Positions 17,918 to 26,210 of a stretch of 64,000 nt of DNA are shown one piece after another. The stretch comes from Flavimaribacter sp039888615 (GTDB taxonomy: Bacteria; Pseudomonadota; Alphaproteobacteria; Rhizobiales; Rhizobiaceae). The position numbers were made by a program, and so were the translations under genes. The notes under the pieces were generated by a model. That model did not search any database, was not told where the DNA came from, and saw only the letters and a program-made list of their open reading frames with translations. Location: NCBI GenBank assembly GCA_039888615.1, contig JBDQQS010000002.1; one strand, written 5' to 3'. The first letter of the stretch is position 1. Every line of letters begins with the position of its first letter.

Positions 17918-19009
17918 TTAACCGCCTTCCCAATCTTCTCCGATCGGCTTGCGATCCCGTTTCTTCTCGGTGTCAATAAGATCCTTGGCTTCCTCGATAT
18001 CGTCCTCGGTCGCGTCCTCGCTCTCGGATTCGAGATCTGCGCTTCGGCGCAGGAGGGCCAATTCGAAGAACATTGGAAAGTGGTCCGAGCCCACGAAAGC
18101 GAGCCGCTTCATTCGAACCATTCGAAAATGCGCCGAATGGAAAATATGGTCGAGCGGCCATCGCAGGAAGAACCACCGCGCATCGAATGAATTAAACTGG
18201 CCGCGCCCTTCGCGCGGGTCCAGCAATCCCGACAATCTTAGAAAACGCCTGGTCGTTCGCGACCAGGCGACATCGTTTAGATCCCCCGTGACGATAACCG
18301 GAATGTCCGTGTCGCGCACATCAAGGCCGACAAGGGAAATTTCCGCGTCGCGTCCGATCGTGGCATCGGTGGGGACGGGGGGCTCTGGATGCACCGTTAT
18401 GAGGCGACATTTTTCGCCGCCTGGCAGCGCGACGGTGCAATCGAAACTTGGAATTCTCTCGTTGAGCAGAAAGCGTACAGACTTTTTCTGAAATTCAAGC
18501 TTTGAGAACAGCGCCATACCGTAGGAATTGTCCAGCGGACATTCAACAGAGTCGACAAATTGGTTCAAGGCGACCTTCAACGCGGCAAGCCAATCATTAT
18601 CCACCTCCATGAACAGCGCCAGATCGGGATCATGTTCGCGGATTTCCCTGACTAGTCGATCATAGTCGCGGTTGCTTTGCTTCACGTTTGAGACAAGCAC
18701 CTTGAAGATTTGCGCGTCGGACGGGGCGCCCCTGAACGTGTTGACGCTCCGGGGCCAGACCGCTGTAAACCGGGCAATGTGGATAAGCTGTATCACCATT
18801 GCCGACAGCAGCATCACGCCGGGGAGGGCGATTGTGGCGTTCAGCGGAAGCAACAGCAGCATTGCGACGGCGACAGCCAAGGTCAGCGTGAGCAGTTGTG
18901 TTCTCGGGAAGTCGAAAATCCGCACCAATCCGTGAGATACGGGAAGAACCGGGATGAGTGCGGCCAGCAGACACAATGCCGCCAGAATGAAGATCAGCCA
19001 GTACACCAA
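17918..19009 (-). CDS. Membrane-anchored endonuclease/exonuclease/phosphatase (EEP) family protein
   Basis: 363 residues. Three membrane helices cover about residues 1-85. An EEP domain follows: VSNVKQSNRDYDRL (metal-binding Asn in the first strand), ALFMEVDNDW (catalytic Glu), ITVHPEPP, VTGDLNDVAWS (Asp/Asn pair) and GSDHFPMF (catalytic His). The C terminus is a charged acidic-to-basic tail. The fold cleaves phosphodiesters in nucleic acids or lipids; with the helices placing it at the membrane, a lipid or periplasmic substrate is plausible. The start is TTG 19009 (or GTG 19006) behind AAGG. A minus-strand EcfG promoter lies 36 bases upstream. Confidence 0.88.
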   Translation of the reverse strand: MVYWLIFILAALCLLAALIPVLPVSHGLVRIFDFPRTQLLTLTLAVAVAMLLLLPLNATIALPGVMLLSAMVIQLIHIARFTAVWPRSVNTFRGAPSDAQIFKVLVSNVKQSNRDYDRLVREIREHDPDLALFMEVDNDWLAALKVALNQFVDSVECPLDNSYGMALFSKLEFQKKSVRFLLNERIPSFDCTVALPGGEKCRLITVHPEPPVPTDATIGRDAEISLVGLDVRDTDIPVIVTGDLNDVAWSRTTRRFLRLSGLLDPREGRGQFNSFDARWFFLRWPLDHIFHSAHFRMVRMKRLAFVGSDHFPMFFELALLRRSADLESESEDATEDDIEEAKDLIDTEKKRDRKPIGEDWEGG

Positions 19010-19044
19010 AACGCGCCTTTCTGTCCGTAGTATCGCAAGTCTAA

Positions 19045-19069
19045 AACCAGCGTCCAGCCATTCGGTTCC
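19045..19069 (-). promoter_or_regulatory. EcfG-type promoter of the EEP gene
   Basis: On the minus strand GGAAC (19069-19065), 16 bases, GGTT (19048-19045). It stands back to back with the plus-strand promoter at 19097. Confidence 0.85.
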
Positions 19070-19096
19070 CGGCGCTCCTGCCAGGGCAGGTCAGAT

Positions 19097-19121
19097 GGAA
19101 CGGGTGGGTTTCGTGTGCGTT
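19097..19121 (+). promoter_or_regulatory. EcfG-type promoter of the 82-residue protein gene
   Basis: GGAAC at 19097-19101, 16 bases, CGTT at 19118-19121; 61 bases before the start codon. Confidence 0.9.
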
Positions 19122-19182
19122 TACCATAAGCGTTGGGTTTTCGACGCGTCGTTGGACATATATCTACACTGAAGGCAGAGAG

Positions 19183-19431
19183 ATGAAAAAAGGCACGACA
19201 AAAACTCAGATCCAGGAAATAGTCACAGACCGCACCAAATCGCCGGATGAACAACTGCAGCTTCTCGAGAAAATGCGGCAAGAGGTCAGAGCCGAAATGC
19301 GGGCGGCCACCGAGAGCCCCATGGTCGACGACAATGATATAGGAGCGGAGCTGAAACTCGTTGAAGAGGCGATCGAGAGCATCGATCCGGACGCCGAAAG
19401 CACGCACGAGACGGGCGCAGCCACTCTTTAA
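19183..19431 (+). CDS. Small acidic helical protein, probable GSR member
   Basis: 82 residues, hydrophilic and mainly helical (SPDEQLQLLEKMRQEVRAEMRAA), no membrane segment or cysteine. The ATG at 19183 follows GGCAGAGAG. The exact EcfG promoter upstream supports it as a real stress gene. No family recognised. Confidence 0.75.
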   Translation: MKKGTTKTQIQEIVTDRTKSPDEQLQLLEKMRQEVRAEMRAATESPMVDDNDIGAELKLVEEAIESIDPDAESTHETGAATL

Positions 19432-19489
19432 AATCGTTACGAAACATTTTTGACAGAGATCGCAACGCGCTGGCGTCGGTCGCAGGAGA

Positions 19490-20773
19490 TCAGTTCTCCT
19501 CGTTCGACGCCTTTTCTTCATCCAAGTCGATTTCGCGCACACTTCCGGGCAGATTGGAGCGGACGCTGTCGATATCATGGTCGAAATGGCCCGATCGCTT
19601 CAGCTCCATGATCAGCAGTTGCGCGTGTTCGGCAAGCACTTCGTTATTTTTTTCGCTTCCAAGGCCGTGCAGTCTAGAAAGGGCTCTCGCAAGCGCCTGG
19701 GCGACCGGCAGATTGTCCGCTGAGGCCCGCCGCAACGGATGGAAGGCCTGACCGAGCAAGTCGCTAAATGACAATTCCGGAAGAACGACGCGAACCTTGT
19801 CATTATCGTCGCAGAGGAAAAGGGGTCGGGTTTTTCGATCGGCAATTCGAGCCAGAGCGCTGGAAAGGCTGTCGACCGCGGCGATTGCGGTGTAGGCGTC
19901 GTTGACGCCGGGAGAGAGCGCACGAAGCGCGATTTCGACAAGCAGGTGTATATTGAATTCGATCGGGCGGCTTTGCGAGCGAGAGGGCTCGATGTGAACA
20001 AATTTTCGTATTTCGTCTGCGATATCATCGCCGACCTCATTTGAAATCGCCAAAAGTGTTTCGTCGCTGAGAACAAAACCGCCGGGTGACATGACCACGC
20101 GCACGACGATGTCTTCCCGATTTGCAAGCGCGACTAGATCCTCTTCAGCTATTGCGCCGATATAACCGGCCGAACCCGCGTCAAGCCCCTCTTCGCAATG
20201 AATGTCAGTCGCGTCTCCGGCCTCGTCCACCCTGTTCATGTGTTTTGTCAGGGCTTCACCCAACCGCATGGTTATCTTGGCTATTTCATCGTCTATCGAC
20301 ACACTCTCCGAGACGTGACGAACGAAAAAGATGAGCTGGAAAACGCATAGCATTGAAAGCAGTACGGCTCCGCCGACTGTAATGCGTGGAACGAAGTTCG
20401 GATGCACGAAGGCCAGGGCGACAAGCGCATAGAGGAACGTCCCGCCGAACAGGCCGGCCGTTACCTGGTTCACCGTCTCGGTGCTGAAGCGTTTTAGCAA
20501 CCGTGGTCCGATATTGCCCGCGGCCAGCGTAAATACGACGAGCACAAGGGAATAGGTCAGACTGAGCGTCGTGATTGCAGCGCCGGCAATTGCCGAGAGA
20601 ACGCTTCGGGCGCTTTCATCGTTGAAATTCAGAATGAAGTATCCGGACACGCCAAGATCAAACCGACTCTCAATAACAACAAGAATTGGCGCCAGTGCGC
20701 CTATTGAAAAAGCGATGATGGCTGGAATCGTGAACAGCACGACAACCGGATATCTGAAGATAAAAGACTTCAT
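19490..20773 (-). CDS. DUF2254 family membrane protein
   Basis: 427 residues. Four membrane helices lie within the first 150 residues, including LSAIAGAAITTLSLTYSLVLVVFTLAAGNIGPRLL, the DUF2254 signature region; a soluble C-terminal half follows with the RALSPGVNDAYTA motif and a short acidic tail. No biochemical role is established. Its ATG overlaps the end of the lipid kinase gene by four bases (20770-20773), so it is the last gene of the nepR-ecfG-crp-kinase operon. Confidence 0.88.
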   Translation of the reverse strand: MKSFIFRYPVVVLFTIPAIIAFSIGALAPILVVIESRFDLGVSGYFILNFNDESARSVLSAIAGAAITTLSLTYSLVLVVFTLAAGNIGPRLLKRFSTETVNQVTAGLFGGTFLYALVALAFVHPNFVPRITVGGAVLLSMLCVFQLIFFVRHVSESVSIDDEIAKITMRLGEALTKHMNRVDEAGDATDIHCEEGLDAGSAGYIGAIAEEDLVALANREDIVVRVVMSPGGFVLSDETLLAISNEVGDDIADEIRKFVHIEPSRSQSRPIEFNIHLLVEIALRALSPGVNDAYTAIAAVDSLSSALARIADRKTRPLFLCDDNDKVRVVLPELSFSDLLGQAFHPLRRASADNLPVAQALARALSRLHGLGSEKNNEVLAEHAQLLIMELKRSGHFDHDIDSVRSNLPGSVREIDLDEEKASNEEN

Positions 20774-21708
20774 CGGGACGCAAGCAGGCCGCCGTCGTCG
20801 CAGCGATCGGCGGTTTCCTGTGGCGCCAGAACTGTCAAAGCGCCGGGATGGGATTCAATCGTCACGCGGCTTTCCAGATCAAGAAGTTCTCCGTCGATGA
20901 GGGCGACGCCGCTGTCCTCTACCTCCGGGAACTGCAGTTCGACCTTGTCTGCCAGTTCCTCCTGTATATCCGCATTCGATCGCCATGAGCCGGCGGCAAG
21001 ATCGGCCGCGAGAGACAGGTAGCTGGCGACGTCCAGCACGCCCGCCGTATAGATGCCGAGTTTGCCGCTGCTGGGGTCGTCGAAATAGGGCAGGTGTCCG
21101 TCGCCGTAGGGGTTGTTGGATACGGACAAGTTGCTCAGCAACTCATCACGCTCTCCACTTACGGTTTTGACTATTGTCCGAACCGTCGGCGGATTGGCGA
21201 CCTGAGAGGTAAAGGCTCGGAAACTCGCAAAGATTTTCGTCAGCCTGGAATCAAAATTGTATTGATTGCGCTCCTCGACGAGTTGCGGATGCATGCCGAT
21301 TGAATATTGATGAATGAAGGGTCTGCCGTTGGCTGTCGCCAGATCGCAAGCGATAGGGCGTCCGCCGGCAAGGGCCTGTATGGCTTCGTTGAGGTCCAGT
21401 GGTATGCGCAATCCCCGCGCAAAAAGATTCATTGTTCCGGCCGGCAGCACCGCCAGAGTCTTGCGGTTCTCCCAACATTGAGCGGCGGCAGATGAAATGG
21501 AGCCGTCGCCGCCTCCAACCAGAACGACATCAGCGTCGGATTTTACTGCCTCATCAAGTTTACTTTGAAAATGTTCGCCGGACGTCACGCATCCGGTGAC
21601 GCCGTATCCCGCTTGAGAGAATTGTGTTTCGATGACCTCGAGTAATTCGTCCGGTTCCAGTGTCTTCAGCGTACCGCTTCCACTGTTGAGTATAGCCGCC
21701 AATTTCAT
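20770..21708 (-). CDS. Diacylglycerol kinase family lipid kinase (YegS/DgkB-like)
   Basis: 312 residues. N-terminal DAGK catalytic domain: AAILNSGSGTL, the nucleotide loop VVLVGGGDGSISSAA, and VLPAGTMNLFARGLRIP with the LPAGT(x)N motif. The C-terminal beta-sandwich ends in VALIDGELLDLES. Such enzymes phosphorylate diacylglycerol or a related lipid with ATP. It lies 26 bases after the Crp-type gene and overlaps the DUF2254 start, in the same transcript as the stress sigma factor. Confidence 0.88.
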   Translation of the reverse strand: MKLAAILNSGSGTLKTLEPDELLEVIETQFSQAGYGVTGCVTSGEHFQSKLDEAVKSDADVVLVGGGDGSISSAAAQCWENRKTLAVLPAGTMNLFARGLRIPLDLNEAIQALAGGRPIACDLATANGRPFIHQYSIGMHPQLVEERNQYNFDSRLTKIFASFRAFTSQVANPPTVRTIVKTVSGERDELLSNLSVSNNPYGDGHLPYFDDPSSGKLGIYTAGVLDVASYLSLAADLAAGSWRSNADIQEELADKVELQFPEVEDSGVALIDGELLDLESRVTIESHPGALTVLAPQETADRCDDGGLLASR

Positions 21709-21734
21709 GGGTCACCTGTCAGATTGAGCTGTAT

Positions 21735-22496
21735 TCAGATGTATGGTCTGTCAGTCGTCGACGAAGGCGCCCAGTTGGCGATCGTCGAGAGTTTGTTTTC
21801 GTCTCGCACCCTGCACTGCCCACCCGTCCATTCGATGAGGTCGCGCGATACAAGTTTCCGAAGCGTCTTGTTCGTATGAACGACAGACAGGCCAAGGGTG
21901 TCGGCGACATGCTGCTGGGTGATAGGGATGGCCGCGTTCGACGAGACGAGCGCCTGAACAGCCTTGGCCCGTTTGTGCAAAAACAGAAGCAGATATGCGG
22001 CCCGCTCAAGCGCGTTACGTTGCCCGACGCTTAACAGATGTTCGTCGAGTATCGACTCTTCGCGCGCTGCTATCCATGTCAGATCGTAACTGAGTGAAGG
22101 AAATGACTGGAACAACTCGGACAGGCGTTCGCGTTCGAAGACACACATGACCATTGGAGTGAGCGCCTCGATTGAGTGCTGCATCTCTCCCATGAGAGTT
22201 CCCTGCAGACCGATCATGTCGCCAGGCAAGATATAGTTCAAGATTTGACGGCGTCCGTCGTCGAGCATCTTATAGCGGAAACCCCAACCACTGAGGAGGG
22301 TATAGAGATGGGCGCTGTGAGACCCCTCAACGAGTAGGGTCGAGCCCCTGTCGGAGATCAACTCTCCGGTTTTGAAACGCTCGACGAAGTCCAGTTCCTT
22401 GTCGTTAAAATTTCGAAATAGCTCGAACTTCTTCAGAGGGCACCGAGTGCATGGCGTCCAGGCCGTCTTGAGCTTTCCGCTGGTCTTACCTGTCAT
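21735..22496 (-). CDS. Crp/Fnr-family transcription regulator
   Basis: 253 residues from ATG 22496. An N-terminal CPLKKFELF with two cysteines nearby (CTRC) is followed by a cyclic-nucleotide-type beta barrel (FKTGELISDRGST; GWGFRYKMLDDGRRQILNYILPGDMIGL) and a C-terminal winged helix, ITQQHVADTLGLSVVHTNKTLRKL. The barrel lacks the full cAMP-binding Arg/Glu pattern. Upstream in-frame starts would overlap ecfG; GGAG lies 12 bases before 22496. With ecfG ending at 22522 it is almost certainly cotranscribed with the GSR sigma gene. The targets are unknown. Confidence 0.85.
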   Translation of the reverse strand: MTGKTSGKLKTAWTPCTRCPLKKFELFRNFNDKELDFVERFKTGELISDRGSTLLVEGSHSAHLYTLLSGWGFRYKMLDDGRRQILNYILPGDMIGLQGTLMGEMQHSIEALTPMVMCVFERERLSELFQSFPSLSYDLTWIAAREESILDEHLLSVGQRNALERAAYLLLFLHKRAKAVQALVSSNAAIPITQQHVADTLGLSVVHTNKTLRKLVSRDLIEWTGGQCRVRDENKLSTIANWAPSSTTDRPYI

Positions 22497-22521
22497 CTCG
22501 CTCAGTATCTCCGACAGGCGG

Positions 22522-23088
22522 TCAGCTCTTGGCGAAGGCGCGATTGGTCGTCGCCATGGAATTCGCATCCGGACCGTAAGCGCCTTCATCATCGATGCTA
22601 AGGGCGACCAGAAGGCTGCTTCGAGCCCGGCTCACTCGGCTTTTGATGGTGCCAATGGCGCATTCGCAGATATTCGCAGCTTCTTCATAGGAAAACCCTG
22701 AAGCGCCAACAAGAATAATGGCTTCACGTTGGTCATCGGGCAGCTTTTCTAGAGCCTTTCTGAAATCCTGCAGATCCAGAGAACCATATTGTTCCGGATG
22801 GACAGCCAGGCGTTCCGTCAATATGCCGTCACGATCTTCCACCTCGCGTCCGCTTTTCCGCATCTGGCTATAAAAAGCGTTACGCAAAATTGTAAAAAGC
22901 CAGGCTTTCATGTTTGTGCCGGGCTCGAAGGATTCCTGTTTCGCCCAAGCCTTCAGGATCGTGTCCTGTACAAGGTCGTCTGCGCTGCTCGCATCTCCGA
23001 TGAGAGACATGGCGAATGCGCGAAGGCTGGGCAGAGCAGACAACAATTCCCTCTTGAAACTGTAGTCAAGATCTTCAGTTGTGCTCAC
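22522..23088 (-). CDS. ecfG: EcfG-family sigma factor of the general stress response
   Basis: 188 residues. Region 2 includes RAFAMSLIGDASSADDLVQDTILKAWAKQ and the NMKAWLFTILRNAFYS segment; region 4 includes LPDDQREAIILVGASGFSYEEAANICECAIGTIKSRVSRAR. The sequence fits ECF15/EcfG. It directs RNA polymerase to GGAAC-N16-17-CGTT promoters when NepR is removed by phosphorylated PhyR. Its start overlaps the nepR stop by four bases. It is transcribed from an EcfG promoter, so it autoactivates. Confidence 0.95.
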   Translation of the reverse strand: MSTTEDLDYSFKRELLSALPSLRAFAMSLIGDASSADDLVQDTILKAWAKQESFEPGTNMKAWLFTILRNAFYSQMRKSGREVEDRDGILTERLAVHPEQYGSLDLQDFRKALEKLPDDQREAIILVGASGFSYEEAANICECAIGTIKSRVSRARSSLLVALSIDDEGAYGPDANSMATTNRAFAKS

Positions 23089-23279
23089 TTGCGATTTCCA
23101 TCTTTTTGCGATGCTTCTGCAGCGTCGAGTTTCTCAAGGAGATCCAGAAAACGGTCCGGAATTGTTTCCGTTTCGACCTCGCGATAGATCGTTCGCAATT
23201 GCCGTGCAATTTCGCTGTTGGGATCAATTTCTTCGGAACCTCGACTCCGTGCATCTCCAGATGGTCTGTTTTTACTCAT
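23085..23279 (-). CDS. nepR: Anti-sigma factor NepR
   Basis: 64 residues from ATG 23279. The conserved two-helix core IARQLRTIYREVETETIPDRFLDLLEKLD is present, the part that binds EcfG regions 2 and 4 and, alternatively, the sigma-like domain of PhyR. A start 46 codons upstream is open in frame but would read through the promoter region, so it is rejected. It is translationally coupled to ecfG. Confidence 0.93.
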   Translation of the reverse strand: MSKNRPSGDARSRGSEEIDPNSEIARQLRTIYREVETETIPDRFLDLLEKLDAAEASQKDGNRK

Positions 23280-23339
23280 CAATCTGCGTCTCTCCTGCGC
23301 TGCGTAACCCGCAAAAACCCCAGTTTCGAATCGATAGGT

Positions 23340-23364
23340 AACGTCGTACCCGGAAATTTGTTCC
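23340..23364 (-). promoter_or_regulatory. EcfG-type promoter of the nepR-ecfG operon
   Basis: Minus strand: GGAAC (23364-23360), 16 bases, CGTT (23343-23340); 60 bases before the nepR start. Confidence 0.93.
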
Positions 23365-23371
23365 TTCCCCG

Positions 23372-23396
23372 GGAACTTTTTTCTGCTTTCCTCGTT
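23372..23396 (+). promoter_or_regulatory. EcfG-type promoter of phyR
   Basis: GGAAC (23372-23376), 16 bases, CGTT (23393-23396). Its -35 is only 7 bases from the -35 of the divergent nepR promoter. Confidence 0.93.
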
Positions 23397-23442
23397 GATA
23401 CTCATCGTAAAGACCAATTACCCTTCATCAGGAGAGTCAAAT

Positions 23443-24237
23443 ATGTCATTGTCCACCCGCATCGCTCCCCACTTGCCGTTGCTGCGCCGCTTTGCGCGGG
23501 CGTTTACCGGCTCGCAGACGTCTGGCGATGCTTACGTGGAAGCAACGCTGGAAACGCTCATTACGGACATTTCCGTTTTTCCGGACGCTTCGAGCGATCG
23601 CGTTTCGCTTTATAAACTTTTCTGTCAGGCCTTTGGTTCCCTCGACGTGCAACTGGAGCCCAAAGCATCGCCATTTGGTTGGGAACGGCGTGCGGCGGCC
23701 AATCTCGCAGCGGTGCAGCCACTTGCCCGGCAGGCGTTTCTTCTCGTGGCGGTTGAAGGATTTGGCGAAAGCGAAGCCGCGGAAATCATGGACACGGACG
23801 AGGCGGGAATTGAAAAGTATCTCGATGAAGCTTCAGGGGAAATCTCACGGCAGATTGCAACCGACGTTATGATAATCGAGGACGAACCTCTCATTGCCGT
23901 CGATATCGAACAGATCGTCCTCGAACTCGGACATTCCGTAACAGGAATCGCTCGGACCAAGGACGAGGCGATGAGCCTTTATCACAGGAGCAAGCCGAAG
24001 CTTGTGCTTGCAGATATTCAGCTTGCGGACGGGAGTTCGGGTATCGACGCAGTCAACGAAATTTTGGCGGACGAGAGCATACCGGTTATATTCATTACAG
24101 CTTTCCCGGAACGCCTTTTGACCGGCGAGCGCCCGGAACCTGCATTCGTTGTAACGAAACCGTTCAGTCCTTCCATGGTAAAGGCGCTTATCAGCCAGGC
24201 GCTTTTCTTCGATGAAAGAGCGGAATCCGCAGCGTGA
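23443..24237 (+). CDS. phyR: PhyR, sigma-like/receiver anti-anti-sigma factor
   Basis: 264 residues. Residues 1 to about 135 resemble an EcfG sigma factor (APHLPLLRRFARAFTGSQTSGDAYVEATLE; LARQAFLLVAVEGFGESEAAEIM) but cannot bind promoters; about 140-260 is a receiver domain with acidic E146/D147, the phospho-acceptor Asp191 in VLADIQL, a Thr in FITAF and a Lys in VTKPF. On phosphorylation it captures NepR and frees EcfG. CAGGAGAG precedes the ATG at 23443. It diverges from nepR-ecfG, the textbook arrangement. Confidence 0.96.
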   Translation: MSLSTRIAPHLPLLRRFARAFTGSQTSGDAYVEATLETLITDISVFPDASSDRVSLYKLFCQAFGSLDVQLEPKASPFGWERRAAANLAAVQPLARQAFLLVAVEGFGESEAAEIMDTDEAGIEKYLDEASGEISRQIATDVMIIEDEPLIAVDIEQIVLELGHSVTGIARTKDEAMSLYHRSKPKLVLADIQLADGSSGIDAVNEILADESIPVIFITAFPERLLTGERPEPAFVVTKPFSPSMVKALISQALFFDERAESAA

Positions 24238-24258
24238 TCAAACAGTGATGCAATGGTT

Positions 24259-24283
24259 GGAACCATTCCTTGTCGCCACGGTT
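24259..24283 (+). promoter_or_regulatory. EcfG-type promoter of the histidine kinase gene
   Basis: GGAAC (24259-24263), 16 bases, GGTT (24280-24283), just behind the phyR stop. Confidence 0.85.
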
Positions 24284-24438
24284 TAACGTGCAAGATGTGC
24301 GTCAGTCGGAAAGCGATGAGTTGTTCACCAGTCTGCCGGGCGTAGTTACGGTTTCTCAGCGATTTGTATCGCTTGAGAGCCCTATCATGATGGATCTTGT
24401 CAGTTGTACTGACGGACCGAACATATTGTAACACCCGG

Positions 24439-25458
24439 ATGGACGAGCCTTTGACCCGCTGGCGGAAATCAAACCAGGAAGACAGCACCGTTCAAGGCTA
24501 TCTTGTCGCGGCTATGGAAGAGTCGGGGCTATGCATCGCCATTCAGAATCAGGACCTTCAATATCTTCAAATAATGAATATGCCGCGCCGCTGGAAAACG
24601 GCTCCCGACCGAGAACCGGACGACGCCTCGATTTTCGGCGCGGAATTCGCCGCTCGGTTGGCCAAGGTCAAGGCCGAGGCCTTGCAAGGTGGAGAAACAA
24701 AAAAGCTGGAGATGATGCTTGAGGGAGATCTCGCCTATGAGTTCGAGATCAAGCCGTTTGTCGCCGGTGACAGTTCAACCTATCTGCAGACGATCATTCG
24801 CGACATATCGCTGAAAAAGTCGACGGAACGCATAACGGTTTCCTTGCTTCGCGAAGTCAGCCACAGGTCAAAGAATTTGCTGGCGATCATTCAGAGTATA
24901 GCCACACAAACGGCCAGGCACAGCGATACGCTCGACACATATCTGCGCCGGTTTCGCGGTCGGCTGTATTCACTGGCGCGTGCTCAGGATCTGATTACGG
25001 ATTCAGACTGGAAAGGCGCCTTGCTGAAGGATCTCATTCGCAACCAGGCGCAGAGTTACTTTCCCGATGACGACAAGGCTATAGTGTTCACCGGCGAAAA
25101 CATATTGCTGCCGCCAAGCGCTTCTCTTTACCTTGGATTGGCGTTGCATGAACTTATCGTTCAAGCTGCCACCCGCCGCTTCATCTCGAATGGCGCGCAG
25201 AATATCGCTGTGAAGCTGGAGCGTTGTACGAGCAAAACCGCAGAGACCGCGCCGCAGGCCCATCTCGTCTGGCGTGAAAATTACCTGAGCATTCCTCACC
25301 TCGGTATGGTGAGCGAGCAGCCATCGGATCTGATGGAGTTCGAACGAATGCTATTGGAGAAGATCGTTCCCGCCTCCCTGAACGGCACGGCGTCTTACGA
25401 TGCCGATGAAAGCTCAGTCGAATACGAAATTACATTCCCGGTGAGTAGCCAGAAATAG
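24439..25458 (+). CDS. HWE/HisKA_2-type histidine kinase with a degenerate ATPase domain
   Basis: 339 residues from ATG 24439 (TTG 24397 is an alternative; neither has a strong ribosome site). There is a PAS-like N-terminal part, then the dimerisation box LLREVSHRSKNLLAIIQSIA with the phospho-accepting His142. In the ATPase part, LALHELIVQAATRRFIS keeps the HWE-type His237, but the Asn expected in TNA is Gln242. The WxE motif is present (WRE, 278-280), but the GGP-type glycine loop after it is replaced by NYLSIPH. No membrane helix. Position and promoter suggest a PhyR kinase, phosphatase or pseudokinase. Confidence 0.82.
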   Translation: MDEPLTRWRKSNQEDSTVQGYLVAAMEESGLCIAIQNQDLQYLQIMNMPRRWKTAPDREPDDASIFGAEFAARLAKVKAEALQGGETKKLEMMLEGDLAYEFEIKPFVAGDSSTYLQTIIRDISLKKSTERITVSLLREVSHRSKNLLAIIQSIATQTARHSDTLDTYLRRFRGRLYSLARAQDLITDSDWKGALLKDLIRNQAQSYFPDDDKAIVFTGENILLPPSASLYLGLALHELIVQAATRRFISNGAQNIAVKLERCTSKTAETAPQAHLVWRENYLSIPHLGMVSEQPSDLMEFERMLLEKIVPASLNGTASYDADESSVEYEITFPVSSQK

Positions 25459-25491
25459 AAACAGCGCCGCTCGTGGGAGCAGCGCTGTTGT
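25459..25491 (+). terminator. Terminator of the kinase gene
   Basis: AACAGCGC-C-GCTC pairs with GAGC-A-GCGCTGTT around GTGG, followed by a T-rich GTTTG. Confidence 0.75.
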
Positions 25492-25509
25492 TTGAAGTCG
25501 CTGTTTTGG

Positions 25510-25707
25510 TCAGGCGCGTGTGAGCCAGGTTTCGATCTCACGATCGATCTCGTCAACCGACTTGCCATAACGCTCCTGGAGTTTGCCCTGAAGTTGTTTA
25601 CGGTTGCCTGCGATATAGTCGATATCGCTGTCAGTGAGCTTGCCCCATTCCTTCTGGACCTTACCCTTGACCTGTTCCCAATTACCTTCGATCTGGTTCC
25701 AGTTCAT
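25510..25707 (-). CDS. CsbD family stress protein
   Basis: 65 residues matching CsbD throughout: MNWNQIEGNWEQVKGKVQ, WGKLTDSDIDYIAGNRKQL, GKLQERYGKSVDEIDREI. These are small hydrophilic helical stress proteins of unknown mechanism. A strong site (AAAGGAGATGAAAA) precedes the ATG. A slightly long-spaced EcfG promoter lies 66 bases upstream. Confidence 0.93.
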   Translation of the reverse strand: MNWNQIEGNWEQVKGKVQKEWGKLTDSDIDYIAGNRKQLQGKLQERYGKSVDEIDREIETWLTRA

Positions 25708-25772
25708 TTTTCATCTCCTTTCTTGAAAGACCATTTACAAAAGACGCTGGCGTCTGATGCGTCCGATTTGTA

Positions 25773-25798
25773 AACGCGTGCGCAGCGTGTTCCGTTCC
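25773..25798 (-). promoter_or_regulatory. EcfG-type promoter of csbD (17-base spacing)
   Basis: Minus strand: GGAAC (25798-25794), 17 bases, CGTT (25776-25773). A second GGAAC abuts the first, leaving only 12 bases to CGTT, so the outer copy is the likely -35. Confidence 0.7.
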
Positions 25799-25878
25799 AC
25801 AGCAAGCTTGATCGAGTCACACATTTTGACGGCGTGTTTCAGCATTTTGGGGAGTGAAAGACTTTCGGAAGCGCCTCG

Positions 25879-25914
25879 CAAAAAAAAATGCCCCGCTGCA
25901 ATATGCAACGGGGC
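25879..25914 (-). terminator. Strong terminator of the 25991-26194 gene
   Basis: On the minus strand GCCCCG, TGCA-ATA-TGCA type inner stem, CGGGGC, then nine T (25880-25888 as A on the plus strand). Confidence 0.88.
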
Positions 25915-25990
25915 GAAGACCGGGAAGTTGGGGTAGGAGAGGGATTTGGGGTATCTTCCCGGGATCAGTAACTTGACGTGATCGTCTCGC

Positions 25991-26194
25991 CTACGCCAAT
26001 CCGTATATGAGCAGTATCAGCAAGACGACAATGATTGCGCCTGCGACGCCCACCGTCCTCCAGTAATTGGGACCGGGATGCGGGCTGTGGGCGGTGTTCG
26101 GCAACGCGTTTGGAAGACTGGTTTCCTGAGTTTGTTTCAGGTCGTTTTCCGCTTCCGGGACATTCCTTACATCACTCAAAACATCCTCCATCAT
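25991..26194 (-). CDS. Small one-helix membrane protein, GSR member
   Basis: Up to 67 residues: a polar N-terminal half and one C-terminal membrane helix (VGVAGAIIVVLLILLIYGLA). ATG 26194 gives the longest product; a TTG at 26179 has GGAGG 5 bases upstream and may be the real start. The EcfG promoter would start transcription only about ten bases before ATG 26194, which favours either a near-leaderless message or the internal TTG. The topology is probably N-in with the helix last. Function unknown. Confidence 0.72.
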   Translation of the reverse strand: MMEDVLSDVRNVPEAENDLKQTQETSLPNALPNTAHSPHPGPNYWRTVGVAGAIIVVLLILLIYGLA

Positions 26195-26210
26195 TGTTAT
26201 GCATTATGAA

